This document shows, piece by piece, positions 34,139 through 46,417 of a stretch of 64,000 nt of DNA. The notes under the pieces were generated by a model. The model had not been told where the DNA came from and made no database searches. It saw only the letters and a list, made by a program, of their open reading frames with translations. This DNA is from Whitmania pigra (Eukaryota; Annelida; Clitellata; Hirudinida; Haemopidae): positions 1 to 64,000 of the forward strand of contig JAJTWR010000473.1 of NCBI GenBank assembly GCA_021613335.1. Reading direction: 5' to 3'. Position numbers and translations under genes: made by a program. Within the stretch, counting starts at the first letter, position 1, and every line of letters begins with the position of its first letter.

Positions 34139-34990
34139 AATAACTCGAGAATAATTGACCTTATAATATATTCAATAATATTTTATTCAAATACTATCAT
34201 CATCTTAATTTAATCTTGCTTTATTCATATTCAACAGCTTTATATTCACCTTTAACAAATGGTCGTTTTGATGATGATTCAATAAGAGAATGAAGTCAAT
34301 GTGGAGAAATTTCATCTCATTGTTGCTGTCATTGGAATTAATATCATTATTCTGGTGCGATCTAATGTTGTTCTCAACAGCTGGATCTTGCTCTTTATTG
34401 TCCATCAATGTATTGAAGACATTGGCAGGTTCCAATAAATATGATTTGTTGTCACTTGTAAATGTGATCATCTTCAAACAAACGCAGTAATGTTATCAAT
34501 AAAAACAACCACTAGCTTAATAAAATGCATGTCAAGAATACAATCAAATTGTATTTTTTAAATAACTACTTACTAATAAGAAAACAAATGAATTTATTTT
34601 ACAAATTATTGCTCACACTATAGTGCTTCCTTTCCATCATCTAATCATTAACTTTATGCAATGCTAAAAAATGTAATACCAACAGCAATAATAATAATTT
34701 TAAAAAATAATAAATAATAATAATAAATAACAATGATAATAATGAAAAATAATAATAAAATTTATTTTCTGTTCTATGTGACCTAAGCTGAGGTGTTATG
34801 TTTAATCACGAATGAAGTTTATTAGAAATTCTCCAATAAATTAGCAGATGTTTAGATATCGTCAAAACATATAAGACAAATATGTAAATTTGTTTAAATT
34901 AACAAAAAGTCGATATAAATCTCATTCTTATTATCATTGCTATCAGATACAACGGCTAATTGTTATTACTAAGAAAGTATACGGAAATCT
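34139..34990. other. AT-rich intergenic DNA
   Basis: No gene supported. One open minus-strand frame (34205-34477) is Asn-rich without a domain. A short TAA-rich stretch lies at about 34690-34760, and from 34838 the dispersed repeat shared with 18618-18900 appears. Confidence 0.4.
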
Positions 34991-35677
34991 TGAATTAGAA
35001 TTATTTAAAAATTAATTATTTGGCTTTTAGAGAGGTTGTATTAAATAATCAGTCAAATGTTAAGTCAAATACACCATCTGTCTATGCGGTGATTTTAATT
35101 TCCCAGTCTTTAATTGGACCTACCATACTGCACCTAACAACAGTATTTACAGACTTTTCTTGGATTTCTTCAACGACTGCGGGTTCCATCAATTTGTTAA
35201 AACTGCTACACGTCACGATAAAATCCTTGATATCGTGCTTTCAAATGATCCTCAGTTCATTTCATCAATTGAAGTGCAGTGCCCCATTTCAACAAGTGAC
35301 CACAATGTTATTGTTCTCAGGCCAAACATTTTCAGTAAATCCAACGATCAACAGCTATCCACATCAACCTATAACTTTAAGAAAGGAAACTATTTTCTTA
35401 TCAGCGAATACTTCTCACATATTGATCGGAACAAAGTAATTCAGTTTTTTCCAAATGTGGATTACTGCTGGAATGGATTCAAGCACCGCATCAACCTAGC
35501 TATAGATATTTTTGTTCCAAAATTTTTAACCATTGATCCAAAACGAAAGAAAGGGTATCCCCATTACATTAATAAATTGATCACTGCTAAATCTAAACTT
35601 TGGCAAATCTGGAAAAATGATAACAGTGATGTCAACAAAATCATTTACTATAGATTTGCTAAGAATTGCACTGCAAC

Positions 35678-36900
35678 TAGAGCTGGGTTCAAGTAAGTAA
35701 GTACTTAAGTACTTAAGCAAATTCTATACTTATTATTTACTTAAGTAATTTTTGGACGACTTGAAAATTATAAGTAATATTGCCAGATGATTACAATGCG
35801 GATTTTGTTGACATAGTGAGTGATACTATTTCAAAAGTCAGAGCTATTGTCAAGCTGTTCAAAAAGAGCCCCTGAGAAATGACTGCTTGCAAAAGAACTG
35901 TGAAAAGGAATTGGGAAAACACTTTCTCTGCTCTTGGACATCAAAACTAGATGGAACTCATTGCTTAAGATGCTCAAACGATTCTTGAAAGCCAGGACAC
36001 CCATTAATAGAGCTCAACATAGGATCAAAATGCTTGACAGAGGATGAGGTTGCAGCTGTGAAAGACTTGGCAGAAAGTCTAGAAATAATTGAGGTTGGTG
36101 CAACCGCTCTTTGTAGACGTTTTTTCAAAGAGTGAAAAGATTTTTGAGTATGTTTTCAAAAGCTGACAGAAGAAACAGAGCTATTGCACAGGAATTATTG
36201 ACAGCTGTCAATGACAGAATTGAATCAAGAAGAAATAAAGAGATTTGTGGCCTTGTGAGATATCTAGAGGCTCCAGACAATTATGAGCATGTGGTCGAGT
36301 TTTCACTCTTAAGTTAACCAAAGAAACGAGAGCTTGCCGAAGTGGCAAGTAAGGTTCTTTCATGGCTTTTTCCCCATGATTTTATTAATGAGAGTGCTAA
36401 AAACTTTTAACATAATATCACTAAGGAAACCCCTTACGAAAAAGTCCAAAGCAAAAGAGCTCAATGACATTTTATGCCAGCCAGAAGATCAACATTTGGA
36501 TTGTGCTCAAGAAAATATCTTGACACACATTAAGAAACGAAATTTTACGAAGCAACAGAGGCATGTCCCAAAATCTTGAAAAGCTTGAAGTCCTGTCTAA
36601 ACTCACTTTCACCCTCCTCTGTTGAAGCAGAAAGGTGTTTCAATGCAGCTGGACTGCTTATTTTAAAGTTGAGGTCATCGTTAAGTGATGAGATGATTGA
36701 TTCTTTGTTCTAGGCAAGCAGCTACTTTATCCGCAAAAAATTCTTCTTTATAGATGAGTAATAAATAAGGTAATTAAAATTCGATATATTGTCTCTAACT
36801 ACTTTTAAAAAATTACTTGAATTACTTAATTACTTAAGTAATATTTTAAAAATTACTTGTTACTTAAGTATTTTTTCAAGCTTGCTTGAACCCAGCACTA
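35678..36900 (+). mobile_element. hAT element with perfect 8-bp duplication
   Basis: A 1223-bp element with inverted ends TAGAGCTGGGTTCAAGTAAG and TAGTGCTGGGTTCAAGCAAG. A perfect target duplication ACTGCAAC lies at 35670-35677 and 36901-36908. Subterminal ACTTAAGTA repeats are present at both ends. The transposase is reduced to a C-terminal part: LLTAVNDRIESRRNKE, SWLFPHDFINES and the dimerisation motif SSVEAERCFNAAGLL followed by LRSSLSDEMIDSLF. It interrupts the LINE at 35070-38860. Confidence 0.9.
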
Positions 36901-38129
36901 ACTGCAACAATAAAGGCCTATCACCAATCTCAGGAGTTTCAGCTACCAAAAAGCAAGCATATTGGTCAGTTTTATAAATGTCAACAAACGTTTGCGCACT
37001 AAATCTGGAGTTTCAGAGATTGCTCTCGCAGATGACACCCTAACACGAGAACCATTGGAAATTGCAAATACCTTCAATAACTTCTCATCAGTTTTTAAAA
37101 ATAATGATGGCGAAAACCCTGTTATTTCTTCAAGAACATCTACGGAGATGCCAAGCATAGACTTCACGTCGGATATTGTTTTTGTTACCCTTCTTGGCCT
37201 CAAATTTTCACTCTCAGCAGGACCTGATGGTATCCCAAACTTGTTTCTAAAAAAATGTGCGTCATTATTAGCCACTCCACTCTCTCACATATTTGATGTA
37301 ACCTTCAAGGGTCATAAAATTACTTCTGGAATGCAAAATTGCCCTGGTGACACCCATTCATAAGAAAGGTCCCACCATATCTTCTGAAAATTATAGACAA
37401 ATATCAATTACATCAACTTGCTGCAGAACTATGGAAAGAATGATCAACAATTTTTTTATGAAATACTTGTTACACCACAACCTAATTGAATGCAGCCAGC
37501 ATGGTTTTATTCCAGCTCGATCAACCGCTACTAACATCCATGAATGCACCCAACAATGGACTGACCCTTACAGAACAAGCAAACTTAGACATCATCTACT
37601 TGGATTTTCGTAAGGCATTCGACCCTGTCTCACATGTTAAACTAATGAGCAAGATGACCTATGGCTGTAGTGATAATCTGAATGGTTGATTTATAGATTT
37701 TCTCAATTTGAGGTCACAAAGAGTCAATATTAATGGATTTATTTCTGATGAAGTGTCTGTCACAAGCGGAGTCCCTCAGGGCAGTGTTTTAGGGACAACC
37801 TTATTTCAACTCTTCATAAATGATCTGCCCAGCACTTTTGTCAACTCAGGCAACATCTGCAAACTCTTTGCAGATGATGTTAAGCTTTACAATATGTCTC
37901 CAACCCTACTACAATATTATCTTTATAGGATAGCAGAATGGAGTGATAAATGGCAGTTGCAACCTGCTCCTGACAAATGCCAGATTCTCTCACTGATTGG
38001 CTGCAGAAGAAGTTTTAACCCTTGTGAATATTTCATTAATAGCAACAAGCTAACAAGACTTGATATAGTTCGAGATCCAGGGGTGCTCATTAATTCTTCT
38101 CTCCACTTCGACAAACACATTGATAATAT

Positions 38130-38421
38130 TGAAATAACCTGGGGTCCGGGAACTAGTAAGTTTTAGAGTAAGTTTATTAAGCAAGTATTCAGTTAACGGA
38201 ACTGAATAATCGAAGATAAGAGTTTAGGGAATTGAGGTACTTAGAAGATGCAAATGGATATTTGGGCTTCTAAGTTGTTTTGATTCTCGTTGTTTGTCAG
38301 GCGAATATCGAGAATGCTTTTCTGTAGAAATATTAGATACCACAAAGATACCAAATATAATGAATTATAAATTTAATTATTTTATTCAATATAAACTTAA
38401 TTAATTTCCAAGTTTACAACA
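38130..38421 (+). repeat. solo LTR, family C
   Basis: Second copy of the TGAAATAACC...TTTACAACA element (292 bp), flanked by ATAT at 38126-38129 and 38422-38425, inserted into the LINE after its RT. It differs from the 340-bp copy mainly by a short internal duplication there. Confidence 0.75.
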
Positions 38422-38935
38422 ATATCATTAAAAAAGCATCTACCATATCCAAACTGATTCTATTGCCTTTTTCTACTAGAGACCTAAACATTCTAATAAA
38501 AGCCTTTTGCACATATTTTAGGCCTAGACTAGAATACTGCTCTCCTGTATTTAATCCTCAAATATCTTGTTAAAAGAACTCACGAAGGAAATTCTCAGCC
38601 TTCGACACCAGCCATATCCATCCAGACTTAAGATTCTAGGGCTCAAAACACGTGAACATAGACGTTTAATTACTGATTTATGCTTTTTGTTTAACTTACT
38701 GAATGGTTTCGTTTATAGTGATCTTTTAAATTTTGTTCAATTCGCAGAGTATGATCGAACACGGGGATACGTGCAAGAAAGTGCTTAAAAATTTCTTGAA
38801 CTTAATCTGGAACCAGCTCTTCCGTCGATCGATGTTGACTGGTTGTATCATTTTTGCTGAGGCTGGTCGTAATACTAGCTATTAGCCCCTCGACCGGTTA
38901 AATAAATAAACTCCTAAAAATTTTTTTATGTTGTT

Positions 38936-39110
38936 TGTTGCATTTGCGTATTAAATGCTGGAGAGATAACTCGTAATTGTAATAAGACAAGACCACTTTA
39001 TTAGAACTGAAACTCGCTTGAAAAACTCGCGGCAACTTCGACTCGAAACGTAAACAAATCTAGGTGAAGTGCAACTAAAAGTAGTCTACAATATTCATGC
39101 GGACACAACA
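38936..39110 (-). repeat. solo LTR, family A
   Basis: A 175-bp LTR (minus: TGTTGTGTCCGCATG ... AATGCAACA) with a perfect 5-bp target duplication TTGTT at 38931-38935 and 39111-39115. The orthologous position at 6412-6579 is inverted with the rest of its unit, so the LTR is older than the duplication. Confidence 0.8.
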
Positions 39111-39210
39111 TTGTTTATTTCTCGTTTTGTTCAATAAAAAAAATTTATAAAAGTTATTTTCATATACAGTTTTAATTACTATGACTTAGTTAAGTTTCAC
39201 TAGGTGTTGC

Positions 39211-39338
39211 CGTTGTATTTGTATGTTGATTTTGAAGGCAGACAACTCGTGACCAAACAAGGCAGAATAACTTTTAATATAATAGAAAAGAAATGCACTC
39301 GAAGCAACTACAAATCTCCACTCGAATTCGGTACAACA
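39211..39338 (-). repeat. solo LTR, family B
   Basis: Minus-strand copy of the family-B LTR lying just downstream of the PAN-FTP gene, as in the other units. Its outer end has mutated to CAACG. Confidence 0.6.
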
Positions 39339-39680
39339 ATCACAAAAAACAAAAAAAGGTCAAAGTTCACATCTTAAATAGTCCGCCAAGTGTAAAGCGC
39401 GAATACATTCACATCTTTTTGTTCTTGTTTTGAATCAATAAATGCAGTATACTCTAAAGAATAGGCAAGAAGTTGAATATTTTTGTAACATAAAGTGGTT
39501 ACGTTGAGAAAAGTACTACAAGCCTAAAATCTAAATTCTACTTGATATTGATAAATCTACAATCTACAAAAAGTGATTCAAAAGTTTTATTTTAAATTTT
39601 TATTACATCATAAGTAAATCAAGTTGTAAATTCAGTGTCTGTTGAGAAACATAATATATTATAAAAAATAGCGTAATATG
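39339..39680. repeat. downstream flank shared by PAN-FTP copies
   Basis: Inverted copy of the dispersed repeat at 5390-5940 and 26290-26470. It lies between LTR-B and the gene's last exon. No coding sequence. Confidence 0.55.
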
Positions 39681-39691
39681 ACCCTAGTTCG

Positions 39692-41130
39692 TCAAAAATC
39701 ACCAAAAACCTGAAATTCACAGAGACTCAAATAACCACCATATATCGGATGAGCAGGCATTTGATGGACGATAACGTATCTGGCAGAAGGAGTGCCAGCC
39801 TGGCAATAAACTTCAAACCATTGACCATTGGGAAGAGGTCCCAGGTAGATGCCACATATTGGGTAGTTGATGGGTGTTCTGGTGGGTGTCTTAATCAACC
39901 AGGAATTATTCGTTGTGCCAATCGTAAGATTTTTGTATCTAACGTCTTAGTTGAATAAATTATTATTTTTTATTATTGTTATTGTTTATTTACTTTTGGT
40001 GTTTCTACTTTTAATTATTGAATTAATATTTAAAAATTTAAGAGATTAAAGGACAAAATATTCATATAGAATGGTCTTTGACTGGTGCAAAAGTAAATAA
40101 GTAATTCAGCTCATTTTGGTGGTTTATTGTATAATTTACTTGAACGAGCATTTTCGATGGTTGCGCATAAACACATGCCTCAAACGAATTGCTCAGCATT
40201 TTGATCCTGATTTAAAAACAATTATTTAATTAACTGCAAAACTCACTATTTAAAATGCTTGTTCTACTGGCTAAGACGCGTATGTAGACGATGTTGACAG
40301 TGTACACCAAATCCACCATGAACCAATTATTTCCAGAATCACCTTCATTAGTATGAGTGCAAAAACCTCCATTTGGAACTGTTAGTAACAGGCCATCAAC
40401 GGCCAACCAAGAATACAAGGGTTTTGTTCCAAATAAGATAGTTGTACTTTGGCAAGTTTGGCGGTATTCAGCCAAGTTTTCAGCTGTTTCAATTTCAGTT
40501 AATTACTTTTGAAAATTATGGATCTGTGGCATAATATTTTAAAACAAATGATTGATTAGATAAAAACTTATCTGCATTTTAATAATACAATAATTTTCTA
40601 AGGTTTTTATTTTATTAGGAACGGCTTCAAAAGCCTTTAAAATCCGTATTGATAATGATTATATTCTAATTAAAAAAAACAATTATTGAAGTATAAATTT
40701 TCTTACTTTTTAAATAACGAATTTTTGGATCAGACTGCGGGATTTTAAAAAGTGTTTTTAGTCATATAACCACGTAACACTTAAAATGTATAAAACGTTT
40801 GTAATATAAAAAAGTGTAAAATATCAACTAAATGAATACCTGGTAATGAGTGCAAAGATTGCTTCCATTAATTATGTAAGGTAAAAAATCAAATAATTGG
40901 CATAAACTTGTGGTTCTCCAGTAGTTGAAACTGACGCAAGATGCTCGTCTGGTGCAATGAAAAGCACAAGGCTTGTAGCTATCGATGCCCTTTTCAATGT
41001 CAAATGGAATATCTTCAGAACACCCTAGATTTCCGTTGCAATCATATATTTTTCTAAATTTTTTAGAATTCTCCAATGCCCAGACACAGAATGATAAGAG
41101 TAATATACTAAAAATCGTTTGAACATACAT
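39692..41130 (-). CDS. PAN-FTP secreted protein, intact copy
   Basis: Exons (minus): 41130-40840, 40734-40707, 40483-40247 and 39945-39692; total 810 nt, 269 residues. Exon 1 encodes a signal peptide (MYVQTIFSILLLSFCVWA) and a PAN/Apple domain with CAFHCTRRASC and FNYWRTTSLCQLF. Exon 2 adds SDPKIRYLK. Exon 3 starts the FTP domain (AVDGLLLTVPNGGFCTHTN, WFMVDLVYTVNIVYIRVLA) and exon 4 completes it (LTIGTTNNSWLIKTP, YPICGIYLGPLPNGQWFEVYC, RYVIVHQM, LCEFQVFGDF). FTP domains (fucolectin/tachylectin-4/pentraxin-1) bind glycans, but the R-x-D-G fucose motif is not visible. The short AT-rich region before the ATG is conserved among copies. Confidence 0.8.
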
Positions 41131-41159
41131 GATCAAATTAAATATTTAAAATCGCAATT

Positions 41160-41515
41160 TAACAAATATTTTTCTGTCACATATTACCGACGTGAGACAC
41201 TTTGCCTTTATAAATCAAATTAGTTGACGTACATTGCGTGCCAGCCATAGATGATCCATCCATCCATCCAAAGAATAGATAGCATTTATGGTCGCCCATT
41301 TCAAAGCACAAATTGCAATTGGACACTGTTTAATCGATATACCATTTGTCTAATTCGTTCTCTTTGTTGTAAGATATTATTTTAAAAGCGTTTCAGAGGC
41401 TTTAAATTAAATTTTTATTAAACCGCAATTTTCTTGTAAATTGGGTGTCTGTGGAAAAATAATCGGTGCAATTATTTTTGGGAATTATTCTTTTCATTCC
41501 TTAGTATTTTGAACC
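41160..41515. repeat. intergenic spacer of PAN-FTP units
   Basis: Contains CATCCATCCATCCAAAGAATAG and GACACTGTTTAATCGATA. It recurs at 7945-8175, 43020-43170 plus 43710-43860, and 57690-57960. It separates neighbouring PAN-FTP genes and probably includes the promoter of the downstream gene. Confidence 0.6.
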
Positions 41516-41519
41516 TGAT

Positions 41520-42970
41520 TTAAAAACAATGATTCAATTGGCTGCAAAATTCACGGTCTTTAAAAATGATTGCAATCGTTGCTAAGAGACGCACATAATC
41601 AATGCTGACAGTGTACACCAGATCCACCATGAACCAGTTATTTCCAGAATCACCTTGGCAATAAACTTCAAACCATTCATCACTGGGAAGAGGTCCCAGG
41701 TAGATGCCACATATGGAGTAGTTGATGGGTGTTCTGGTGGGTGTCTTAATCAACCAGGAATCATTCGTTGCTCCAATCGTAAGATTTTTGTATCTAATTC
41801 CTTAGTTGAATAAATTATTATTTTTTTATTATTGTTATTGTTTATTTACTTTTGTTGTTTTCAACTTTTAATTATTGAATTATTTTTTTTAAATTCGTTA
41901 AATGAAAGGACAACATTTTCAAAATAGTATTTGACCAGTGCAAGGTAAATTAGTAATTCAGTTCAATTTTGTGGTTTAATTTAATTTACTTGAACGAGCA
42001 TTCTCGATGGCTGTGAATGCCTTAAGTGTCTGTGCTCAGCATTTTGATCCTGATTCAAAAACATTTATTTAAGTAGCTGCAAAACTCACTAAAATAAATG
42101 TTTGCCCTGGTGGCTAAGACGCGCACGTAGACGATCTTGACAGTGTACACCAAATCCACCATGAACCAGTTATTTCCAGAATCATCTTGATTAGTATGAG
42201 CGCATAAACCTGTAGTTACGAACAGGCCATCAACGGCGAACCAAGAACACAAGAGATTTCCTCCAATGAAGCCAGTTGTACTTTGGCAAGTTTGGCGGTA
42301 TTCAGCCAAGTTTTCAGCTGTTTCAATTTCAGTAAATTACTTTTGAAAATTATGGATCTGTGACATAATATTTTAAAACAAATGATTGATTAGGTGGAAA
42401 CTTATCTGCATTTTTATAATATAATAATTTTCTAAGGTTTTTATTTTATTAGGAAAGGCTTCAAAGCCTTTAAAATCCGTATGTATAATGATTATACTCT
42501 AATTATAAAAAATAATTATTGAAGTAGAAATTTTCTCACTTTTTAAATAACGAATTTTTGGATCAGACTGCGTGATTTAAAAAAAATGTTTTTAGTCATA
42601 TAAGCACGTAATGTAGAAACTTAAAATGTATAAAACGTTTAAAATATAAAAAAGTGTAAAATATCAACTAAATGAATACCTGATAATGAGTGCAAAGATT
42701 GCTTCCCTTAATTTTGTAAGGTAAAAAATCAAATAATTGGCATAAACGTGTGGTTCTCCAGTAGTTGAAACTGACGCAAGATGCTCGTCTGATGCAATGA
42801 ATAGCGCAACGCTTAGAGCTATCGATGCCTTTTTCAATGTCAAATGGAATATCTTCAGAACACCCAGGATTTCCTTTGCAATCATATATTTTTCTAAATT
42901 TTCTAGAATTCTCCAATGCCCAGACACAGAATGATAACAGTAATATACTGAAAATCGTTTGAACATACAT
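41520..42970 (-). CDS. PAN-FTP chimeric copy with fused exon 4/exon 3 sequence
   Basis: Exons (minus): 42970-42680 (signal peptide, PAN), 42567-42540, 42317-42090 (FTP first half, 76 codons) and 41800-41520; total 828 nt with an open frame of 275 residues. The last exon starts as a normal exon 4 (LIKTPTRTPINYSICGIYLGPLPSDEWFEVYCQ) but at about 41655 switches into exon 3 sequence (GDSGNNWFMVDLVYTVSIDYVRLLA...). The predicted protein therefore repeats part of the first FTP half and lacks the C-terminal LCEFQVFG strand. All splice sites fit consensus. Whether it folds is unknown. Confidence 0.65.
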
Positions 42971-43019
42971 AATCAAATTAAATATTTAAAATAGTAATTT
43001 ATTAAATATTTTTTTGTCA

Positions 43020-43310
43020 CATATTACCGACGTGAGATACTTGGCCTTTATAAATCATATTAGTTGATGTGAATAGCGTGCCAACCATAGATGATCCATC
43101 CATCTATCCAAAGAATAGATAGCATTTATGGCCGCCCATTTGAAAGCACAAATTGCAATTGGACATCCCTATAACACTCTAAAAGAATATTGAATAATTT
43201 GTTTAATCATTCTTATCATGTCATTATTTAGTTATTTTTTACGTTGGACGCATGTTTTAAAAGCTCAAATTGCATTTGATTATCCTCATTAAAACAGATG
43301 TTTTGCAAAA
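43020..43310. other. spacer upstream of chimeric PAN-FTP gene
   Basis: First part matches the unit spacer with CATCCATCTATCCAAAGAATAG. The rest is AT-rich and unassigned. Confidence 0.5.
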
Positions 43311-43311
43311 T

Positions 43312-43482
43312 ATTGCAGTTAAAAACATTGTATTAATATTGCAGTTAAAAACATTGTGTTAATATTGCAGTTAAAAACATTGTATTAATATTGCAATTAA
43401 GAACATTGTATTAACATTGCAATTAAGAACATTGTATTAATATTGATATTAAGAACATTGTATTAATATTGCAATTAAAAAA
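43312..43482. repeat. tandem repeat, about 26-27 bp unit
   Basis: Six imperfect copies of TTGCAGTTAAAAACATTG followed by TATTAATA. It is absent from the equivalent spacer of the other units. No ORF. Confidence 0.85.
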
Positions 43483-44301
43483 TAATATGTAGGTTTGGTA
43501 ATAATCATTGGATATTGAATACTTGCTTAAGAACTTGGTGCCGTTCCATTATTTTATTACTTTGTGTCTCGAGAAGTTCTCATGCCATTTTTTGTCAGTC
43601 GTCACGAAACTATTTCTTTGCTGTTTCGAGAAGATTTTTGAATTTTTTTTATTTATCAGATTTATTTGAGCCGTATGCTTTCGAATATATTCGAACAGTA
43701 TATGAGAGCACTGTTTAATCGATATATTATTTGTCTAATTCATTCTCTTTTTTGTAAGATATTATTTTTAAAGCGTTTCAAAGGCTTTAAAATAAATATT
43801 TATTAAACGACAAGAAAAGTAAATTCAGTGTCTGTGTAAAAAATAATATAATTTTAAAAATAATGTAACGACTAAAGTTCACAGTCAAAAATGACCAAAT
43901 ACTTGAAATGCACAAAGACGTATCTGGAATAATATCAAGGAAAAGAGCGATTATTCACTTTCACAAATTCCGTCGAGAAGACTTTACTGGACTACGTCAC
44001 GATGAGGACTTCGTCGAGATTTGATTAAGCGCTTGGTAACACGCAAATCCATTATTTCGTTATTTATGCCATTTCCTGGTAATTGTCCCAAAACTGTTCC
44101 TCTAACGTTTGTAGAATTTCTTTTTGTATTTATCAGGTTTTTCGAGCGCAGTATGTGAAAGCACTTTCCAATCGATCTACCCTTTGTTTAATGCCACTAA
44201 TCGAGGGCGTTCAGTTTGTTCTCATATAATATTTTAATTATTATTTACTTTAATTAGTTTGAATTAAATATTAATCGAATTGAAATATTAGTTACTATTA
44301 C
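43483..44301 (-). pseudogene. spacer copy and decayed PAN-FTP exon 4 remnant
   Basis: From 43710 the spacer sequence reappears, followed at about 43880-43930 by sequence matching the end of exon 4 (compare 8193-8260), heavily mutated. From 44090 to 44290 it matches 8540-8700. So one more PAN-FTP unit once existed here. Confidence 0.5.
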
Positions 44302-44429
44302 TGTTGTATATGTATGTTGATTTTGAAAAGCAGACAACTCTTGACCAAACAAGGCAGAATAACTTTTAATATAATGGAAAAGAAATGAACTTGAAGCAAC
44401 TACAAATCTCCACTCGAATTCTGTACAAA
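44302..44429 (-). repeat. solo LTR, family B
   Basis: TGTTGTATATGTATGTTG on the left side and the inverted family-B start on the right (GTACAAAA, mutated). It is homologous to the truncated copy at 8713-8783. Confidence 0.6.
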
Positions 44430-44890
44430 AATCACAAAACACAAAAACGAGTCAAAGTTCACATCTTGAATAGTCCGCCAATTGAGTTAGTTTTGGAAAT
44501 TAATTGTGGCATTATATTTTGAAGCAAATGATGAATTAGATGGCGACTTTTCTGCATTGTTACAAAACAATAATTGTCTATGGTTTTGATTTTCTTAGGG
44601 TCATCATCATCATCATTGTTACGTAGCTAGCACACCTGTATGTGCCTAAAGGTTAGTGCCTAATTGCGAAGCTAGAGAGCGGTTCGTTTTGAGTTCTGGA
44701 GTTGCTACATACAATTGATACGAATTAGTTAAAAACAAGAAGACGTGTTTTGCTGTAAATAAAGACTTTTAGTTTCGCTGTTGTTTTCATTTATACAAGC
44801 GATACAACAAGTGGTGCAGTCGACAGTTGTTTCTGAAGTACAAGTCTACGAGGTTTCAATTTCTGTCACGGTTACTTTCGGTTAAAGAAA

Positions 44891-45532
44891 ATGTCGGAAT
44901 TGAAAGAAATTGTTCAGTTGTTTGCTGAAATGTTGGCGAAACAAACAGCAGAAAGTGAAAGAAGAATGATACAAATGCTACAAACTTTTCAACAAGGAAA
45001 TACGACGTCTTCTATACAAAAGTTCGAGCCTTTTCAACCAGAGAAAGAATTATTCAAGGATTACATCAAAAGGTTTGATACATTTCTGTTGGCAAATTCA
45101 ATCGCTAAAGGCAAAGCAGCCCAGGTTTTTCTTACAAACCAAAGTCCAGAAATATATAAAATGCTTGAAACTTTGGCTACGCAATTGCAACCGCCCAGAA
45201 ATGCAAATGACATGAATTACGAACAAATAGTCTTGAACATGGAAAAGTTATTCAATCCGGCTACTTTTGTAATACGAGAAAGATACAAATTTTGGACTAA
45301 TGGGAAAAGAAAACCAGGTGAGTCGGTACAAGAGCTCGCAACTCGGATTCGTCAAGGAGCGGTCACGTGCGATTTCTCGAGCATTACAAATCCATTGGAC
45401 GAGGCGCTCCGAACAAATTTTATATGCAGCATTCAAAATGAAGCAGTTCTGAAAGCATTGTTTAGAATCCCAGAAGAGGAACTGTCTTTTGCTAAAGCAG
45501 TGGAAGTGGCAAATGAGATTGAAGGAGTGTGA
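44891..45532 (+). pseudogene. Gypsy gag, truncated
   Basis: Starts MSELKEIVQLFAEM and contains FEPFQPEKELFKDYIKRFD, AAQVFLTNQSPEIYKMLETLA, RYKFWTNGKRKPGESVQELA and ALFRIPEEELSFAKAVEVA. It is closely related to the gag at 11510-12813 although the LTRs of the two elements differ. The frame ends at GV* because a deletion removes the nucleocapsid and protease. Confidence 0.85.
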
Positions 45533-45649
45533 AAGACACAGTATACCATTCGACTTCGGAGTCAATTCAGGCTATTCAGTTGAAACCGGAACAGATAGCT
45601 CACGCCAAGAGAGGAGAACAGACTCCATTTCAAAGAAAAGACAAGAGAA

Positions 45650-46400
45650 TTGTTGTTTTGCACAAGAATCTTTAGATTATCTTGGCCATACGTTGTCAAG
45701 AGAAGGTGTTGGTCCTGGAGGAAAAGTTGATGTAGTAGCTTCCATGTCCAGACCAGTAAATATTTCGGAACTGAAATCGTTTTTGGGTTCGATACAATTT
45801 TACCACAAATTCATACCAGATTTGTCTACGGTTGCTGAACCCCTGTATTCTTTGACTCGCAAGAATATCAAATGGTTTTGGGGACCGAATCAAGAAAAAT
45901 CGTTCAACAGATTGAAAGAATTACTGCTGAAACGAGTTCAACTGGCCCACTTTGATCCAAAGTTACAAGTTGGAATTGCATGTGATGCATCCGAAGTAAG
46001 TTTGGGAGCAGTATTATTTCACCGTTATCCATATGGATCTGAAAGACCCATATTCAACGTTTCAAAGCTTTTGTCCGAAAGCCAAAGCAAATACAGTCAA
46101 ATTCATAAGGAAGCTCTCTCAATAATATACGCAGTACAAAAATTCCATCCATATCTCTACGGCAGGAAATTCATCTTAGTGACTGATCACAAGCCACTCT
46201 TGGTTTTATTTGATCCAAATAAAGCAGTGCCAAAACTTACTTTGAATCGGCTGACGCGCTGGGCCCTTATACTGCAACAGTACAATTATACAATTGAATA
46301 CAGGAAAACGTCTGAACACGGGAAGGCAGATGCGCTAAGTCGGTTACCTTCGGGTGAAGATAAAATATTTGATGATGCAGAGAAGGAATTGGAATTTTCC
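45650..46400 (+). pseudogene. Gypsy RT thumb and RNase H
   Basis: The frame begins in deleted junction sequence, then SLDYLGHTLSREGVGPGGKV (end of RT palm), LKSFLGSIQFYHKFIPDLS (thumb), and RNase H: GIACDASEVSLGAVL, HKEALSIIYAVQKFHPYLYG, VTDHKPLLVLF and HGKADALSRLP. The RT catalytic YxDD lies in the deleted part. RNase H residues appear intact. Confidence 0.85.
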
Positions 46401-46417
46401 AATGTCTGCACGATCCT

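Larger units (their letters stand above)
35070..38860 (+). pseudogene. CR1/Jockey-type LINE, broken and interrupted
   Basis: The endonuclease C-terminus is read at 35075-35330 (CGDFNFPVFNWTYH in one frame, then FLDFFNDCGFHQFV and STSDHNVIVL). After a hAT insertion (35678-36900) the RT follows: GPDGIPNLFLKKCAS, MTPIHKKGPTISSENYRQIS, YLDFRKAFD, SGVPQGSVLGTTLFQLFINDLP, and FADDVKLY (catalytic). Frame changes occur near 37345 and 37600 and a stop near 37690. A solo LTR interrupts at 38130. The C-terminal tail (LKTREHRRLITDLCFLFNLLNG) ends by 38790, with the 3' UTR to about 38905. Confidence 0.85.
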
